Shown: in pieces, positions 26,801 to 34,700 of the stretch
How positions within the stretch are numbered: position 1 is the stretch's first letter
How the letters are laid out: each line of letters begins with the position of its first letter
Source of the DNA: Alteromonas sp. 5E99-2
GTDB lineage: Bacteria > Pseudomonadota > Gammaproteobacteria > Enterobacterales > Alteromonadaceae
Length of the DNA stretch: 64,000 nucleotides
NCBI RefSeq assembly: GCF_017368475.1
Contig: NZ_JAFNJE010000005.1
Span: forward strand, 62,001 to 126,000
Direction: 5' to 3'
Program-made: the position numbers and the translations under genes
The notes under the pieces: model-generated
What the model saw: the letters and a program-made list of their open reading frames with translations, nothing else
What the model was told of the DNA's origin: nothing
Database searches by the model: none

Positions 26801-27688
26801 ACAGGACGAATTGGTCAAAAAAGCCTTTAATTCACCTAATAGTTCATCTACTTTCTGTTTTTTTGATTTGTTATTAGAAGTGCTAGAGCTCGGAGTTCGC
26901 GGATTTATTTTATCGACTTCATCAAAAACAATAATGAATTTTTTTTTATGTAGTCGGCTTTCCCTTACTTTTTTTAAATAATCTTGCAGTCTAAGTTGTA
27001 TTCGACGTGTAGAAATTGGTTCTTGAGTTTTTCTACTCATTGCGTTGAAAAACCCTGAGCTAACACTAGGTTTAGCTACCCTAGTAGAGTGCTCCCAAAC
27101 TTGCGTGTACCGAATGTCGCAGAGCAGTTCGTGAATTTCTGTGAAATAGGGAACAAAACAAAATCGTAAGATACGGTATGAAATAAATGACATAGATAAA
27201 AATAACGGTGTTATTACCGTCGTTTTCAAATCTATTTGAGGTAAACTAATTATCTTACCGTTTGTTATGAATAGATATGAAATTATAAATGCGGTTAGTA
27301 GTATTAAAAAAAAATATTGAACAAACTTTATTTTTTTTAAGGATATTGAATAAATTGATTCAGCAATATCATGTAAAATATCTCTTGATGATAAATTTGA
27401 ATCAACACCTAAATCTATTTTGATTTTATTGAGCCCCTTTACTTTTGATTCACCAGGGTTTTTGAGTAGGTCATCTAAAACCGTGTCAATTAAGCGGGTT
27501 TTTCCAACACCTCGATAACCACCAACTAGATAACAAGCTCCTCGACTATCTTTGCTATTCAGTGTTTGAGTAATTGTTGCTTTAAGTTTCTCTCTAAAAC
27601 GCACTCTACCTAAAAATTCATTACTTTTAGTGGAATTTGATAATGGTGTTATTACATAGGGGATTTTATTAAAAGATGTTTTATCCAT
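23801..27688 (-). CDS. Large membrane-inserted P-loop NTPase with TPR-like C-terminal region (KAP/STAND-like)
   Basis: A 1295-residue protein. Walker A GGYRGVGKT is at residues 56-64, and Walker B FIIVFDE at 251-257 is followed by VDK. A sensor-like strand VMIVVAGRE lies at about 297-305. Two hydrophobic segments (about 122-141 and 156-178) sit between Walker A and Walker B, the arrangement that defines KAP P-loop NTPases such as PifA; the motifs themselves are also close to AAA/STAND proteins. A Lys/Ser/Asn-rich loop (262-280) follows Walker B. From about 600 on, TPR-like helices appear (around 605-700 and 925-965). No effector such as a nuclease or TIR is recognised. The gene is alone, visibly AT-richer than its neighbours, and has a gene fragment at its 3' side. 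An anti-phage or membrane surveillance role is inferred, not shown. Confidence 0.75.
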   Translation of the reverse strand: MDKTSFNKIPYVITPLSNSTKSNEFLGRVRFREKLKATITQTLNSKDSRGACYLVGGYRGVGKTRLIDTVLDDLLKNPGESKVKGLNKIKIDLGVDSNLSSRDILHDIAESIYSISLKKIKFVQYFFLILLTAFIISYLFITNGKIISLPQIDLKTTVITPLFLSMSFISYRILRFCFVPYFTEIHELLCDIRYTQVWEHSTRVAKPSVSSGFFNAMSRKTQEPISTRRIQLRLQDYLKKVRESRLHKKKFIIVFDEVDKINPRTPSSSTSNNKSKKQKVDELLGELKAFLTNSSCVMIVVAGREIVDAFYSESGYTSVLYESVFDDIFYIPTLLTDWSDGNSKDYSSMVKQYVNQYVTGDKDIPVSKKIYEAFKENSGSAKKIDENNFLNHVFYHEMFIKYLTLHSWGNFKRLELMLKDHTETYSEHIKERVESIQSEDLFIPNELDCDKKQRVLLFTPSDIHRMFVSARLYSLFEVHQGRVTSKTDDKAAVSSFITILDLFRFHSRGFSRPMIDRTVAGVDIHAETTLSYLADDYLHSTFSSMIRRTSNNLFPYRFFLSTDMEFSYLAKLLGAKSSSFEFALDSSEPVREYYKQEAMRHRPDGSINSFLAQAKTQYILGDIATAEHNYDEASSSYSNTVFLLKKVLRLEDESDWRHAGGISLEAQYLLIRTLLKKGTLEEARENTRKAIAIYKEAEKFSLLLFEQPLSDGSDIYQTKNVVIAQISEFSPNYEDNYNCAYEAILSKLANDFVEIKAGRLEVLEPYEKYAVLKTIGQETPQLGNAFFEKYLSAAFYSGHYRTLVSEYSESSQDYFSQLLTPMLNKTLSNNITHNEANSLYLWGHAQFSSIADEIKSRLQNTIKQDRDIELFKLWSNLVCSVTLWEGKINGNQFHSSFENWTDDNNKALCSRLLCSFEYIFMAADANKKQGRYADAAHQYCSILLNWIAILEILPWKKMKALNTSKYSDLERNLRLICQSFKQKSTWLEDVIESAQICVEKSDKSANILFRQNVVSASKEHLKDDGFHKNTLKIKDILNTLNTNNDNAKGQSVVVWCRSNISNYLLMFGIWEHYCRYSFSQWYFDNLKPTRSSLKCELSNIPAPIGNLPRVHALYLWLNARYAMHSINRNISDKIKNRKEFHCLVKSAISVIEWSVEALDEFRRAFRSEDPDSFPPKTLILFNLYELLELLNKNEYLGNNLLDNVRTKLRKKDGEITRLKDPLYAMHTDMNYVEAHLNKNAYDLVEIDNVKSMAFRRKLRHKYFLYDDFEDPFYIAEFSYLRMLSSTSKLLTISSE

Positions 27689-28124
27689 AACAGTGATTCC
27701 TTGAAAATTAAGATAACATGAGGTTTTTATAAAATCACATATCTGTGTGTTTTTTAACCTTATTAAGATTAGGTTATCGTTTTTTTATGTGGAATGAAAT
27801 ACGAAATTGCGATGTTAGGCATAATGGAATAGCCGTAAATCTCTTTATAAGTTTTGGGAATGGCTATTAAACTATGCAAAGTTTCATTGGTAGGACTTTT
27901 AATCCTTGTGTTGTCATTAACGATAAACTTATATGGAAGAGTCTAATTATAGACTGCTCATGCTTCAAAACAGCACATCAGGTTTCGGTTTAGCGCTTTA
28001 TCTGTGCAACAAAAACGCGAGATATTTTTAAAAATGATTTTTCTTATTAATATCATGCAGATAATAATAGGCATAAGAGTTGCTATTAACCTTCAATCGA
28101 AGCCCCAATACACCAAATTTAACT
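27689..28124. other. Island right margin, no gene
   Basis: An AT-rich 436-base stretch separating the divergent NTPase and deaminase genes. It holds small inverted repeats, the cleanest being AGTCTA-ATTA-TAGACT at 27940-27955, and presumably both promoters. I see no tRNA, integrase remnant or clear attachment-site duplication. Confidence 0.5.
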
Positions 28125-29135
28125 ATGCAAGATTTCATTGAAAACATTCCCAAAGCAGAATTACACGTTCATTTAGAAGGAACCCTAGAGCCGGAGCTTA
28201 GCTTCAGGTTGGCGCAAAAAAACGCCATTAAAATGCCTTACACTACCCCTGAAGAGCTGATTTCAGCCTATGATTTTACCGATTTGCCTTCTTTTTTAGC
28301 AATTTATTACGCGGGTATGGATGTATTGCGCACTGAGCAAGATTTTTACGATTTGACCTGGTCATATTTGAATAAGGCTCGCAGTCAAAATATTCTTTAT
28401 GCCGAGCTGTTTTTTGACCCACAAGCTCATACTAGTCGTGGCGTCGAGTTTAAAACTGTCATTACCGGCATTCATCATGCTCAACGTGATGCTGAAGAAA
28501 AACTGGGTATTAAAAGTCAGCTTATATTATGTTTTTTGCGGGATATGAGTGCTGAGTCGGCGATGGAACACTTAATGTATGCCGAACCCTATTTAGATTG
28601 GATTGTTGGGGTTGGCTTAGATTCAGATGAAAAAGATAATCCGCCATTGAAATTTGCAGACGTGTTTGCAAAAGCCAAAACGTTCGGTTTAAAGCTCACC
28701 ATGCATTGTGATGTGAACCAAAATAATACCCATGACCATATCGCCCAATGTCTTGATGATATACAAGTAGATAGAATCGACCATGGCGTTAACTCATTAG
28801 AAAAAGCAGCGCTATGGCAAACCATTAAGACAAAAAAGCTGGGGCTTACTGTTTGCCCAGTATCGAATCGCTTTGTTGTACAATCGTTAACCTCAAAAGA
28901 AATTCGCCAGATGCTAGACAATCAAATGTTAGTGACTATTAATTCTGATGATCCTGCGTACTTTCGTGCCTATCTCAACGAAAATTTTATAGAATTACAA
29001 TCAGAAGGTGATTTTAGCGAAAGCGACATCATTACTTTAGTGACTAACGCATTTAAAGTCGCATGGTTACCGGAACAAGAAAAAGGCTTTTATCTTGATA
29101 AAGTACAGCACTATGTAGAAAGTTATTCGGCTTGA
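28125..29135 (+). CDS. Adenosine/adenine deaminase-family amidohydrolase, atypical active site
   Basis: A 336-residue TIM-barrel purine deaminase-like protein. Metal ligands are seen: His14-x-His16 in ELHVHLEG, His194, and SDDPAYF with Asp275/Asp276. The DHG motif is at 219-221. The DDPAYF ending is like adenine deaminases rather than adenosine deaminases. However, the usual HAGE motif with the proton-transferring Glu is replaced by HCDVN, so position 197 is Val. It may belong to a separate subgroup with another substrate. Start is the ATG at 28125; the frame extends to a TTG at 28080 without support. It is followed by a TSUP permease gene. Confidence 0.8.
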   Translation: MQDFIENIPKAELHVHLEGTLEPELSFRLAQKNAIKMPYTTPEELISAYDFTDLPSFLAIYYAGMDVLRTEQDFYDLTWSYLNKARSQNILYAELFFDPQAHTSRGVEFKTVITGIHHAQRDAEEKLGIKSQLILCFLRDMSAESAMEHLMYAEPYLDWIVGVGLDSDEKDNPPLKFADVFAKAKTFGLKLTMHCDVNQNNTHDHIAQCLDDIQVDRIDHGVNSLEKAALWQTIKTKKLGLTVCPVSNRFVVQSLTSKEIRQMLDNQMLVTINSDDPAYFRAYLNENFIELQSEGDFSESDIITLVTNAFKVAWLPEQEKGFYLDKVQHYVESYSA

Positions 29136-29256
29136 TAAAGCAGGTTGTAGAAAATAGGTTAGCAGTATCAATGTGGGTAGTAACAGAAGTCGGTGTTTGC
29201 GATGAATAGGCTGTTTTTATATGCAGTGACAATCTGTCTAAAAAGGATTTCATAAA

Positions 29257-30024
29257 TTGGACTTAGTTATTTACGATATCTCAATTTGGATCTACGTTGC
29301 GCTATTTTTTGTGGCTTTTATTGCTGGGACCATCGACGCGATTGCTGGTGGCGGTGGACTTATTACTGTTCCCGTATTATTAGCTGCCGGCTTGTCACCT
29401 GCTGAAGCATTATCCACCAATAAACTACAGAGCTGTGCTGGCACTGTATCGGCATCTTATCACTTTGTGAAGTCGGGTAAGGTTAAACTGAATACGCTGT
29501 GGTTTCCGATTTTGATGACCGCCGTAGGGGCGATTTCCGGTACCTTACTAGTGTCTTATTTAGACAGCACTTTACTATTGAAAGTCGTGCCTATCATTTT
29601 GATTGCAGTGGCTATTTATTTTTTCTTTATGCCAAAACTTCAGCCTTACATCGCCAGTAAAGTATCATTGACACCCACTGCCTTTGCTTGCACTGCGGGT
29701 TTGGGAATTGGCTTTTACGACGGCTTAATAGGCCCTGGGACTGGTGCTTTCTTTTCTACTGCTTATATGTGCTTTATGGGCTTTTCTGTTGTTTCTGCGA
29801 CTGCACATACTAAGGTATTAAATGCCACGAGTAACCTTGCTTCACTCGCGGTCTTTACATTTAGCGGTCATATAGTGTGGTTGCTTGGCATTGTAATGGG
29901 CGTTGGGCAGTGGTTTGGCGCTAAAGTGGGTTCACATCTGATTATTAACAAAGGGGCGTCTCTCATTCGGCCAATGGTTATCATTATGTGTTTGGCTATT
30001 TCAATAAAGCTGTTAATGGATTAA
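29257..30024 (+). CDS. TSUP-family (TauE/SafE, YfcA-like) membrane permease
   Basis: A 255-residue integral membrane protein with about eight helices. It has the family pattern of two repeats: FIAGTIDAIAGGGGLITVP near residues 20-38 and GFYDGLIGPGTGAFF in the middle. TSUP proteins export or import small sulfur-containing or organic anions. Start is a TTG at 29257 with AAAAGGA at 29241-29247. It lies downstream of the deaminase gene but with a 121-base gap, so joint function is uncertain. Substrate unknown. Confidence 0.87.
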   Translation: MDLVIYDISIWIYVALFFVAFIAGTIDAIAGGGGLITVPVLLAAGLSPAEALSTNKLQSCAGTVSASYHFVKSGKVKLNTLWFPILMTAVGAISGTLLVSYLDSTLLLKVVPIILIAVAIYFFFMPKLQPYIASKVSLTPTAFACTAGLGIGFYDGLIGPGTGAFFSTAYMCFMGFSVVSATAHTKVLNATSNLASLAVFTFSGHIVWLLGIVMGVGQWFGAKVGSHLIINKGASLIRPMVIIMCLAISIKLLMD

Positions 30025-30050
30025 ATAGATCAAAATGTAACGTTTACGTT

Positions 30051-30191
30051 TTACCATTGTTCCCAGTTGAGATAAGAGATTAAATGTGGCGATGGTGGCG
30101 TGAGCGCATCAGCATTAAATACAACACACGCTGAATTGCCACCATCTTTACAGTCGATAAACGCGTCTAAAGTTGCTACTTTTACTTTCAT
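30051..30191 (-). pseudogene. 5' remnant of a PhzF-like gene
   Basis: A minus-strand ATG at 30191 with GGACAAC upstream opens a 46-residue frame ending in TAA at 30053-30051. It begins MKVKVATLDAFIDCKDGGNS, which follows the PhzF-family start pattern (VDAFT-x-x-x-F-x-GNPAAVV). PhzF proteins are about 260-300 residues, so this is a truncated 5' end. It could be expressed as a short peptide but is most likely decayed. Confidence 0.5.
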
Positions 30192-30266
30192 CTTGTTGTC
30201 CAATGTTTACGTGAAAGTACTAAGCTAACAATCTAGAGTATGCTCTAGGTCAAGGCGTTTTTAAAT

Positions 30267-30794
30267 TTACTCGGTAAGCTCAATAATAGCACTGACTTCT
30301 ACAGACATATTTCCCGGTAAACTGCTCATGCCTACCGCGACTCTCGCTGCTTTACCATTGTCGCCAAAAGCAGTAACAAATAAGTCGGAAAATCCGTTCA
30401 TTACTTTTGAATGTTCAGTATATGTATCGGTTGCGTTAACCATACCGGTTATTGTCAGAACTTGCTTTACCTTTGATAAGTCGCCAACGGCATTTTGTAT
30501 TGTAGACAATGCACATAAACCTACACGCTGAGCGGCTTCGTAACCTTGTTCAACGCTAATATCCTTACCTAATTTACCCAGTATGTTTTTATTTTCACAG
30601 GCACCGTGCCCAGATAAATAAAGTATGTTGCCCGAACGTCTCCATGTAACGTAATTGGCAATAGGATTAACTGGCTTAGGTAATTGCAATCCTGCGGCTT
30701 TAATTCGTTGTTCAGGTGTCGTGTCTTCAGCCACACTCAATGTTGAGATGGTTAAACCTAGTATGAAACTTGTGGTTAGTATTATATTTTTCAT
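30267..30794 (-). CDS. Exported RidA/YjgF-family protein
   Basis: A 175-residue RidA-like protein with a Sec signal peptide (hydrophobic 4-20, likely cleavage after VAE/SVA near 22). RidA enzymes hydrolyse reactive enamine/imine intermediates released by PLP enzymes. The domain (about 27-173) has LYLSGHG, a KLGKDISVEQGYEAA segment and the conserved Arg151 in ARVAVGMSSLPG. It resembles the longer RidA subgroup. It lies 27 bases downstream of a Tat-exported class V aminotransferase gene on the same strand, so both products should meet in the periplasm. Confidence 0.85.
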   Translation of the reverse strand: MKNIILTTSFILGLTISTLSVAEDTTPEQRIKAAGLQLPKPVNPIANYVTWRRSGNILYLSGHGACENKNILGKLGKDISVEQGYEAAQRVGLCALSTIQNAVGDLSKVKQVLTITGMVNATDTYTEHSKVMNGFSDLFVTAFGDNGKAARVAVGMSSLPGNMSVEVSAIIELTE

Positions 30795-30821
30795 GACTTA
30801 CTCTTTCTTATAGGGAATTAT

Positions 30822-32153
30822 TTATACTATTTTTGTGTGTTTTAATGCGTGAGTTAATTGAGCTATTTCCGACGCAGAAATAAATACCTGAGGGGTTACC
30901 CGTATACAATAACCGCTATCAAGGCCTTTTCGTATTACTGTGAAAACACCAAATTCAGTTTCTAGGTGTTTTTGAAGAGCGCTAACTTCATTTAAACTGG
31001 TTTTACCTTTTAAGCGAAATGCGCCCATGCCAGTGCATGAAGCAGGATCTGAACCTCCAAGCACTTCAATGTGACGCATTTTTCTAGCCTCTTCAGCCCA
31101 CAAACTATGCAAATAATGCAGTCGTGCGGCTTTGTTTTTAGGGCCAATAGCCTGATGAAAGGCCATGACTGTCGGAACGGTTAATACCGCTGCAAAGTTA
31201 ACGGTAGCAGTATGCAGTCGTTTATTGATATCGGTATCGCTAGGGTCTAGTTCTCCGGGGTAGGGAGATATCTTTTTTAGGCTGCCTTCTTTCATATATA
31301 AGGCGCCAATGCCCACTGGGCTTCCAATCCATTTGTGTAAGTTAAATGCGGCCCAGTCTACGTTTAACTCTTCAATATTAAAATTGACTAAGCCCCAAGA
31401 TTGGGCGCAGTCACAGATAACATCGATGCCTCGCTTTTTCGCTTCTTCTGATATTTTCGCTACTGGAAGTAGCAGCCCATGCTGGTTACTAACATGGGTC
31501 AAAAGCATTAACTTTAGGTTAGGGTTGTTATCAAATGCTTGTATATACAAATCGAGTATTTGCGTTTGATTTGCTTGGGGGGGAAGAACGACTTTTACGG
31601 GCTCTACGTTCTGGGATTTAGCTAGCCAAATCATGGCATCTTTAAAGCTAGGGTAGTCAATATCCGTATACAGTACAGTTTGGCCCTTACTAAAATCGTT
31701 GTATTGCCTTAGTAGGTTATGAACGGCTTCAGTTGCATTGCGTGTTAACGCCACTTCTGTGTTTTTTGCACCTAATGCAGCGGCCACGCTATGGGCACTG
31801 TTTTGGCTGTCTTTTGCATAGTTTTTACGGGCGTAGTAGGAAAGCTCAGTATTGACTTTTTCCGTATACTCTAGGTATTTGTCTTTCACTGGTCGCGACA
31901 TTTTTCCCCAAAAACCATGTTCTAAATTCACAATACCATCGGCTTTGTCATAAAAGTGGGCAATGTTTTCCCAAAAATCCTCGTTTTGGGCCAAATCTAA
32001 TGGGTTAATGTCTTTGGGAATATTAATGCTATTGGCTAAGCTAGATTGCTCTTTTGCACTAAGTAGACCAGGCGATGCAATTGAGTATAAAGCGCTAGCT
32101 GCAAAGGCTTTTAAGGTTTTTCTTCGGTTGAAATTTATTGGGTTAGAACTCAT
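30822..32153 (-). CDS. Tat-exported class V aminotransferase (isopenicillin N epimerase-like)
   Basis: A 443-residue fold-type I PLP enzyme. The N terminus has a twin-arginine signal, Arg10-Arg11 in NRRKTLK followed by a hydrophobic stretch and LLSA, so it is probably folded with PLP and exported. The PLP lysine is Lys274 in FNLHKWIG, with Asp248 and Gln251 in DCAQSWG contacting the cofactor. The closest family by motif is isopenicillin N epimerase-like/cysteine desulfurase-like class V. It is first in a two-gene unit with a RidA protein. Substrate unknown; no beta-lactam genes are nearby. Confidence 0.85.
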   Translation of the reverse strand: MSSNPINFNRRKTLKAFAASALYSIASPGLLSAKEQSSLANSINIPKDINPLDLAQNEDFWENIAHFYDKADGIVNLEHGFWGKMSRPVKDKYLEYTEKVNTELSYYARKNYAKDSQNSAHSVAAALGAKNTEVALTRNATEAVHNLLRQYNDFSKGQTVLYTDIDYPSFKDAMIWLAKSQNVEPVKVVLPPQANQTQILDLYIQAFDNNPNLKLMLLTHVSNQHGLLLPVAKISEEAKKRGIDVICDCAQSWGLVNFNIEELNVDWAAFNLHKWIGSPVGIGALYMKEGSLKKISPYPGELDPSDTDINKRLHTATVNFAAVLTVPTVMAFHQAIGPKNKAARLHYLHSLWAEEARKMRHIEVLGGSDPASCTGMGAFRLKGKTSLNEVSALQKHLETEFGVFTVIRKGLDSGYCIRVTPQVFISASEIAQLTHALKHTKIV

Positions 32154-32275
32154 TGTAAGGCCTTTAAAGTATAATTTGTAGAACCACTGATAAAGTGATT
32201 TCTTATTATTATGCTTTGTCTAAGCAAGACCTGAACCATGAGTGGAAATGAGGCGTTAGCACAACGGCTTTCTCA

Positions 32276-32307
32276 CGTTGAAATAATGTTGTGAAACGTA
32301 TTTCAAC
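32276..32307 (-). terminator. Hairpin overlapping the lnt stop codon
   Basis: GTTGAAATA (32277-32285) and TATTTCAAC (32299-32307) form a perfect 9-bp stem with a 13-base loop at the end of lnt. No T-run follows on the minus strand, so termination is uncertain. Confidence 0.4.
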
Positions 32308-33805
32308 TTTTCCGTTGTTGTAAATAAACAAAAATACCCATCAGCGTCACCAATATCCACATGGGGGTATCACCTAGTAACCTGTAGGGCGTATTGCCAC
32401 GAGTGGCTTGAACCTTGTCGGTAAGGGTTGCCGCTTCAAATTGCGGTAATTGGCTTTGAATCTTTCCCTTATGGTTGATAACGGCAGTAACCCCGTTGTT
32501 TGTGCTGCGAATGACAGGTAGACCAAATTCTTTTGCGCGCATTTGAGCAATTTGCAAATGTTGAGCTGGGCCGTGAGAGTGCCCGAACCATGCGTCATTA
32601 CTCACTGTGAGTATCATATCAGTGTTGTGTTTTAAATTGGCTCTAAGTTGTCGAGGAAAGGCAATTTCAAAACAAATGGCCGGTGCGATATTCACTCCTT
32701 TCGCGACTAAGTTCGGTTGTACATTGTTACCTCTATTAAACGAAGACATGGGTAAATCGAATAGCGGAGCCAGCGGCCTAATTAAACTTTCTAAAGGAAC
32801 AAATTCACCAATGGGTAACAAGTGGTGTTTGGCGTAGCGATTGTTGTGAAAATACCGATAGTGGCCATGAATGTCACTGGCCTGATACTGGCCCAAAACG
32901 AGTAGATTGTTATAGGCTTCTTCGGTTTCAAAATTGTAGTTCACAATTCCCGTTATTAATGCCGCTTTATTTTGTATTGCTTCGATATCAAGCTGGTTCA
33001 AAAAAGGCTGAGAACGGCTTTCTAGTGTTGGAATAGCAGCTTCTGGCCACACAATAATATCGCTTTCCCATACTAATTCAGTTAAGGCTTGGTATTTTTG
33101 TAACGTGGGCAGGTCTTGTTCTGGTACCCAGCGTATGGATTGTTCTATGTTGCCTTGCACTAGTGATACGGTATGGGACGTATCGGGTTCGGTCCAGCTA
33201 ATGCTATTTAATACCCAGCCACTGACAATACAGGTTGTCACAATAGTGAGTTGGTAATGCCAGTTGCGTTTAATATTCCACAGCGCGAATATAGCGCACA
33301 ATAATACGAATAGAGCGGTGACACCGGTTTCACCTATAACGGGTATCCAACCGTTTAACGGGCTGTTTAATTGAGTGTAGCCAAGGCTTAACCAAGGAAA
33401 GCCTGAAAGTAACCAGCTTCGAATGAACTCCATCACAAACCAAATTGCCGCAAGACTTATTGGCCAAAATGCCGGAGTGGAGTATTTGCTTGTAAGCCAA
33501 AGCGCTATTCCCGGAAATAAGGCTAAATAGGCGCTCAGCACTGCCATTAAGGTAATAGACGCAATGAGGGGTAAGCCCCCAAATTGGGCAATGCTTACAT
33601 GTACCCAACTAATACCAGCACCAAACCATCCGAGTCCAAACAACCAACCAATCAATAAGGCTTTGTCTGGACGGTTTCGCCATTGCCGCAATGCGGTAAT
33701 AACCGCAATAGGCGCAACAATCCAAAGATTGAAAGGCGCATAAGCAAAAACTAAAAGGCCACCACTTAAGGCAGCCAATAGGTAGGGAAGGTAACGGGCT
33801 AACAC
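32303..33805 (-). CDS. lnt: Apolipoprotein N-acyltransferase
   Basis: Lnt adds the third acyl chain to outer-membrane lipoproteins at the inner membrane. The 500-residue protein has about seven membrane helices and a periplasmic nitrilase-like domain (about residues 220-470). The catalytic residues are visible in IVWPEAA (Glu), LLPIGEFVP (with nearby Lys/Glu) and PAICFE (Cys). It follows corC by 4 bases on the same strand, the conserved miaB-phoH-ybeY-corC-lnt order, so the genes are probably co-transcribed. Confidence 0.97.
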   Translation of the reverse strand: MLARYLPYLLAALSGGLLVFAYAPFNLWIVAPIAVITALRQWRNRPDKALLIGWLFGLGWFGAGISWVHVSIAQFGGLPLIASITLMAVLSAYLALFPGIALWLTSKYSTPAFWPISLAAIWFVMEFIRSWLLSGFPWLSLGYTQLNSPLNGWIPVIGETGVTALFVLLCAIFALWNIKRNWHYQLTIVTTCIVSGWVLNSISWTEPDTSHTVSLVQGNIEQSIRWVPEQDLPTLQKYQALTELVWESDIIVWPEAAIPTLESRSQPFLNQLDIEAIQNKAALITGIVNYNFETEEAYNNLLVLGQYQASDIHGHYRYFHNNRYAKHHLLPIGEFVPLESLIRPLAPLFDLPMSSFNRGNNVQPNLVAKGVNIAPAICFEIAFPRQLRANLKHNTDMILTVSNDAWFGHSHGPAQHLQIAQMRAKEFGLPVIRSTNNGVTAVINHKGKIQSQLPQFEAATLTDKVQATRGNTPYRLLGDTPMWILVTLMGIFVYLQQRKS

Positions 33806-33809
33806 TGGT

Positions 33810-34667
33810 TTATTCCAAGGCCGGTACAGACACTTTTAATTGTATAAGTTTACGTTTGTCCGAGTTGGTTATTTTAAAGTGAATGTCATTGATGGTCACT
33901 TCGTCATTGGTATTTGGCATGTGACCTATGGCTTTTAACACTATACCGCCTATGGTATCGGCGTCTTCTTCGTTAAATTTCACTTCGAAAAAGGCGTTAA
34001 AATCTTCTACTGGTGTGAGTGCTTTCACCGAATACGTAGATTTATTCAGCGGACGAATGTCATCTGTGCCTTCGTCTTCTACGTCGTGCTCGTCTTCTAT
34101 TTCGCCTACAATCAACTCTAAAATATCTTCGATTGTCACTACACCAGACACGCCGCCATATTCATCGACCACTATGGACATGTGATAACGCTGTTGACGA
34201 AATTCTTTTAGCAGAGCGTCAACTCGTTTACTTTCGGGAACCATGGTTGCAGGTCGAAGTATGTCTTTTAACTGAAACTCTTTTTCAGGATGAAAAGCAT
34301 ACGCCAGTAAATCTTTTGCTAGCAAGATACCTTCAATGTGATCTTTGTCTTCAGTTATCACAGGAAAACGAGAATGAGCGGACTCCAGCACCACAGGCAA
34401 AAACTCATCAACACTTTGTTCAATGTCAACGGTAATCATTTGTGCACGAGGGATCATGATATCTCGAACACGAGCTTGGTTTACACCAATAACGCCTTCA
34501 ATCATTTCTCGTGTTTGTGGGTCGATAACTTCGCGCTGTTCGGCGTCAGAAATTAAATCGACAAGCTCTTCTTTATTTTTCGGCTCACCGGTTAGGGCTT
34601 GTTTGATTCTCTCAAACCAAGTCTTACTGGTAGAGCCGCTGGTAGAGTGGGGGTTGTCTTCGCTCAT
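33810..34667 (-). CDS. corC: CorC-type CBS-domain protein
   Basis: CorC (YbeX) is a cytoplasmic two-CBS-domain protein linked to magnesium/cobalt efflux and ribosome maturation. The start is the ATG at 34667 (MSEDNPHS), as in E. coli and with GGA five bases upstream; a TTG at 34676 opens the frame earlier. The 285-residue protein has RDIMIPRAQMI, a first CBS domain with SRFPVI and DHIEGIL, a second with GGVSGVVTIEDILELIVGEIEDE, and a C-terminal CorC_HlyC domain. It lies in the ybeY-corC-lnt run. Confidence 0.96.
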   Translation of the reverse strand: MSEDNPHSTSGSTSKTWFERIKQALTGEPKNKEELVDLISDAEQREVIDPQTREMIEGVIGVNQARVRDIMIPRAQMITVDIEQSVDEFLPVVLESAHSRFPVITEDKDHIEGILLAKDLLAYAFHPEKEFQLKDILRPATMVPESKRVDALLKEFRQQRYHMSIVVDEYGGVSGVVTIEDILELIVGEIEDEHDVEDEGTDDIRPLNKSTYSVKALTPVEDFNAFFEVKFNEEDADTIGGIVLKAIGHMPNTNDEVTINDIHFKITNSDKRKLIQLKVSVPALE

Positions 34668-34700
34668 GGTATCCAAAGTTGAATAAGCAACGTGTATAAA

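Noticed and set aside
23801-27688. Naming the large NTPase as PifA or a known Avs/defence protein
   Set aside because: Only the P-loop and membrane-insert layout agree; no effector domain or specific motif proves it.
23593-28124. Mobile element or prophage around the NTPase
   Set aside because: No transposase, integrase, terminal repeats or tRNA target was recognised; only AT-rich composition and a gene fragment hint at transfer.
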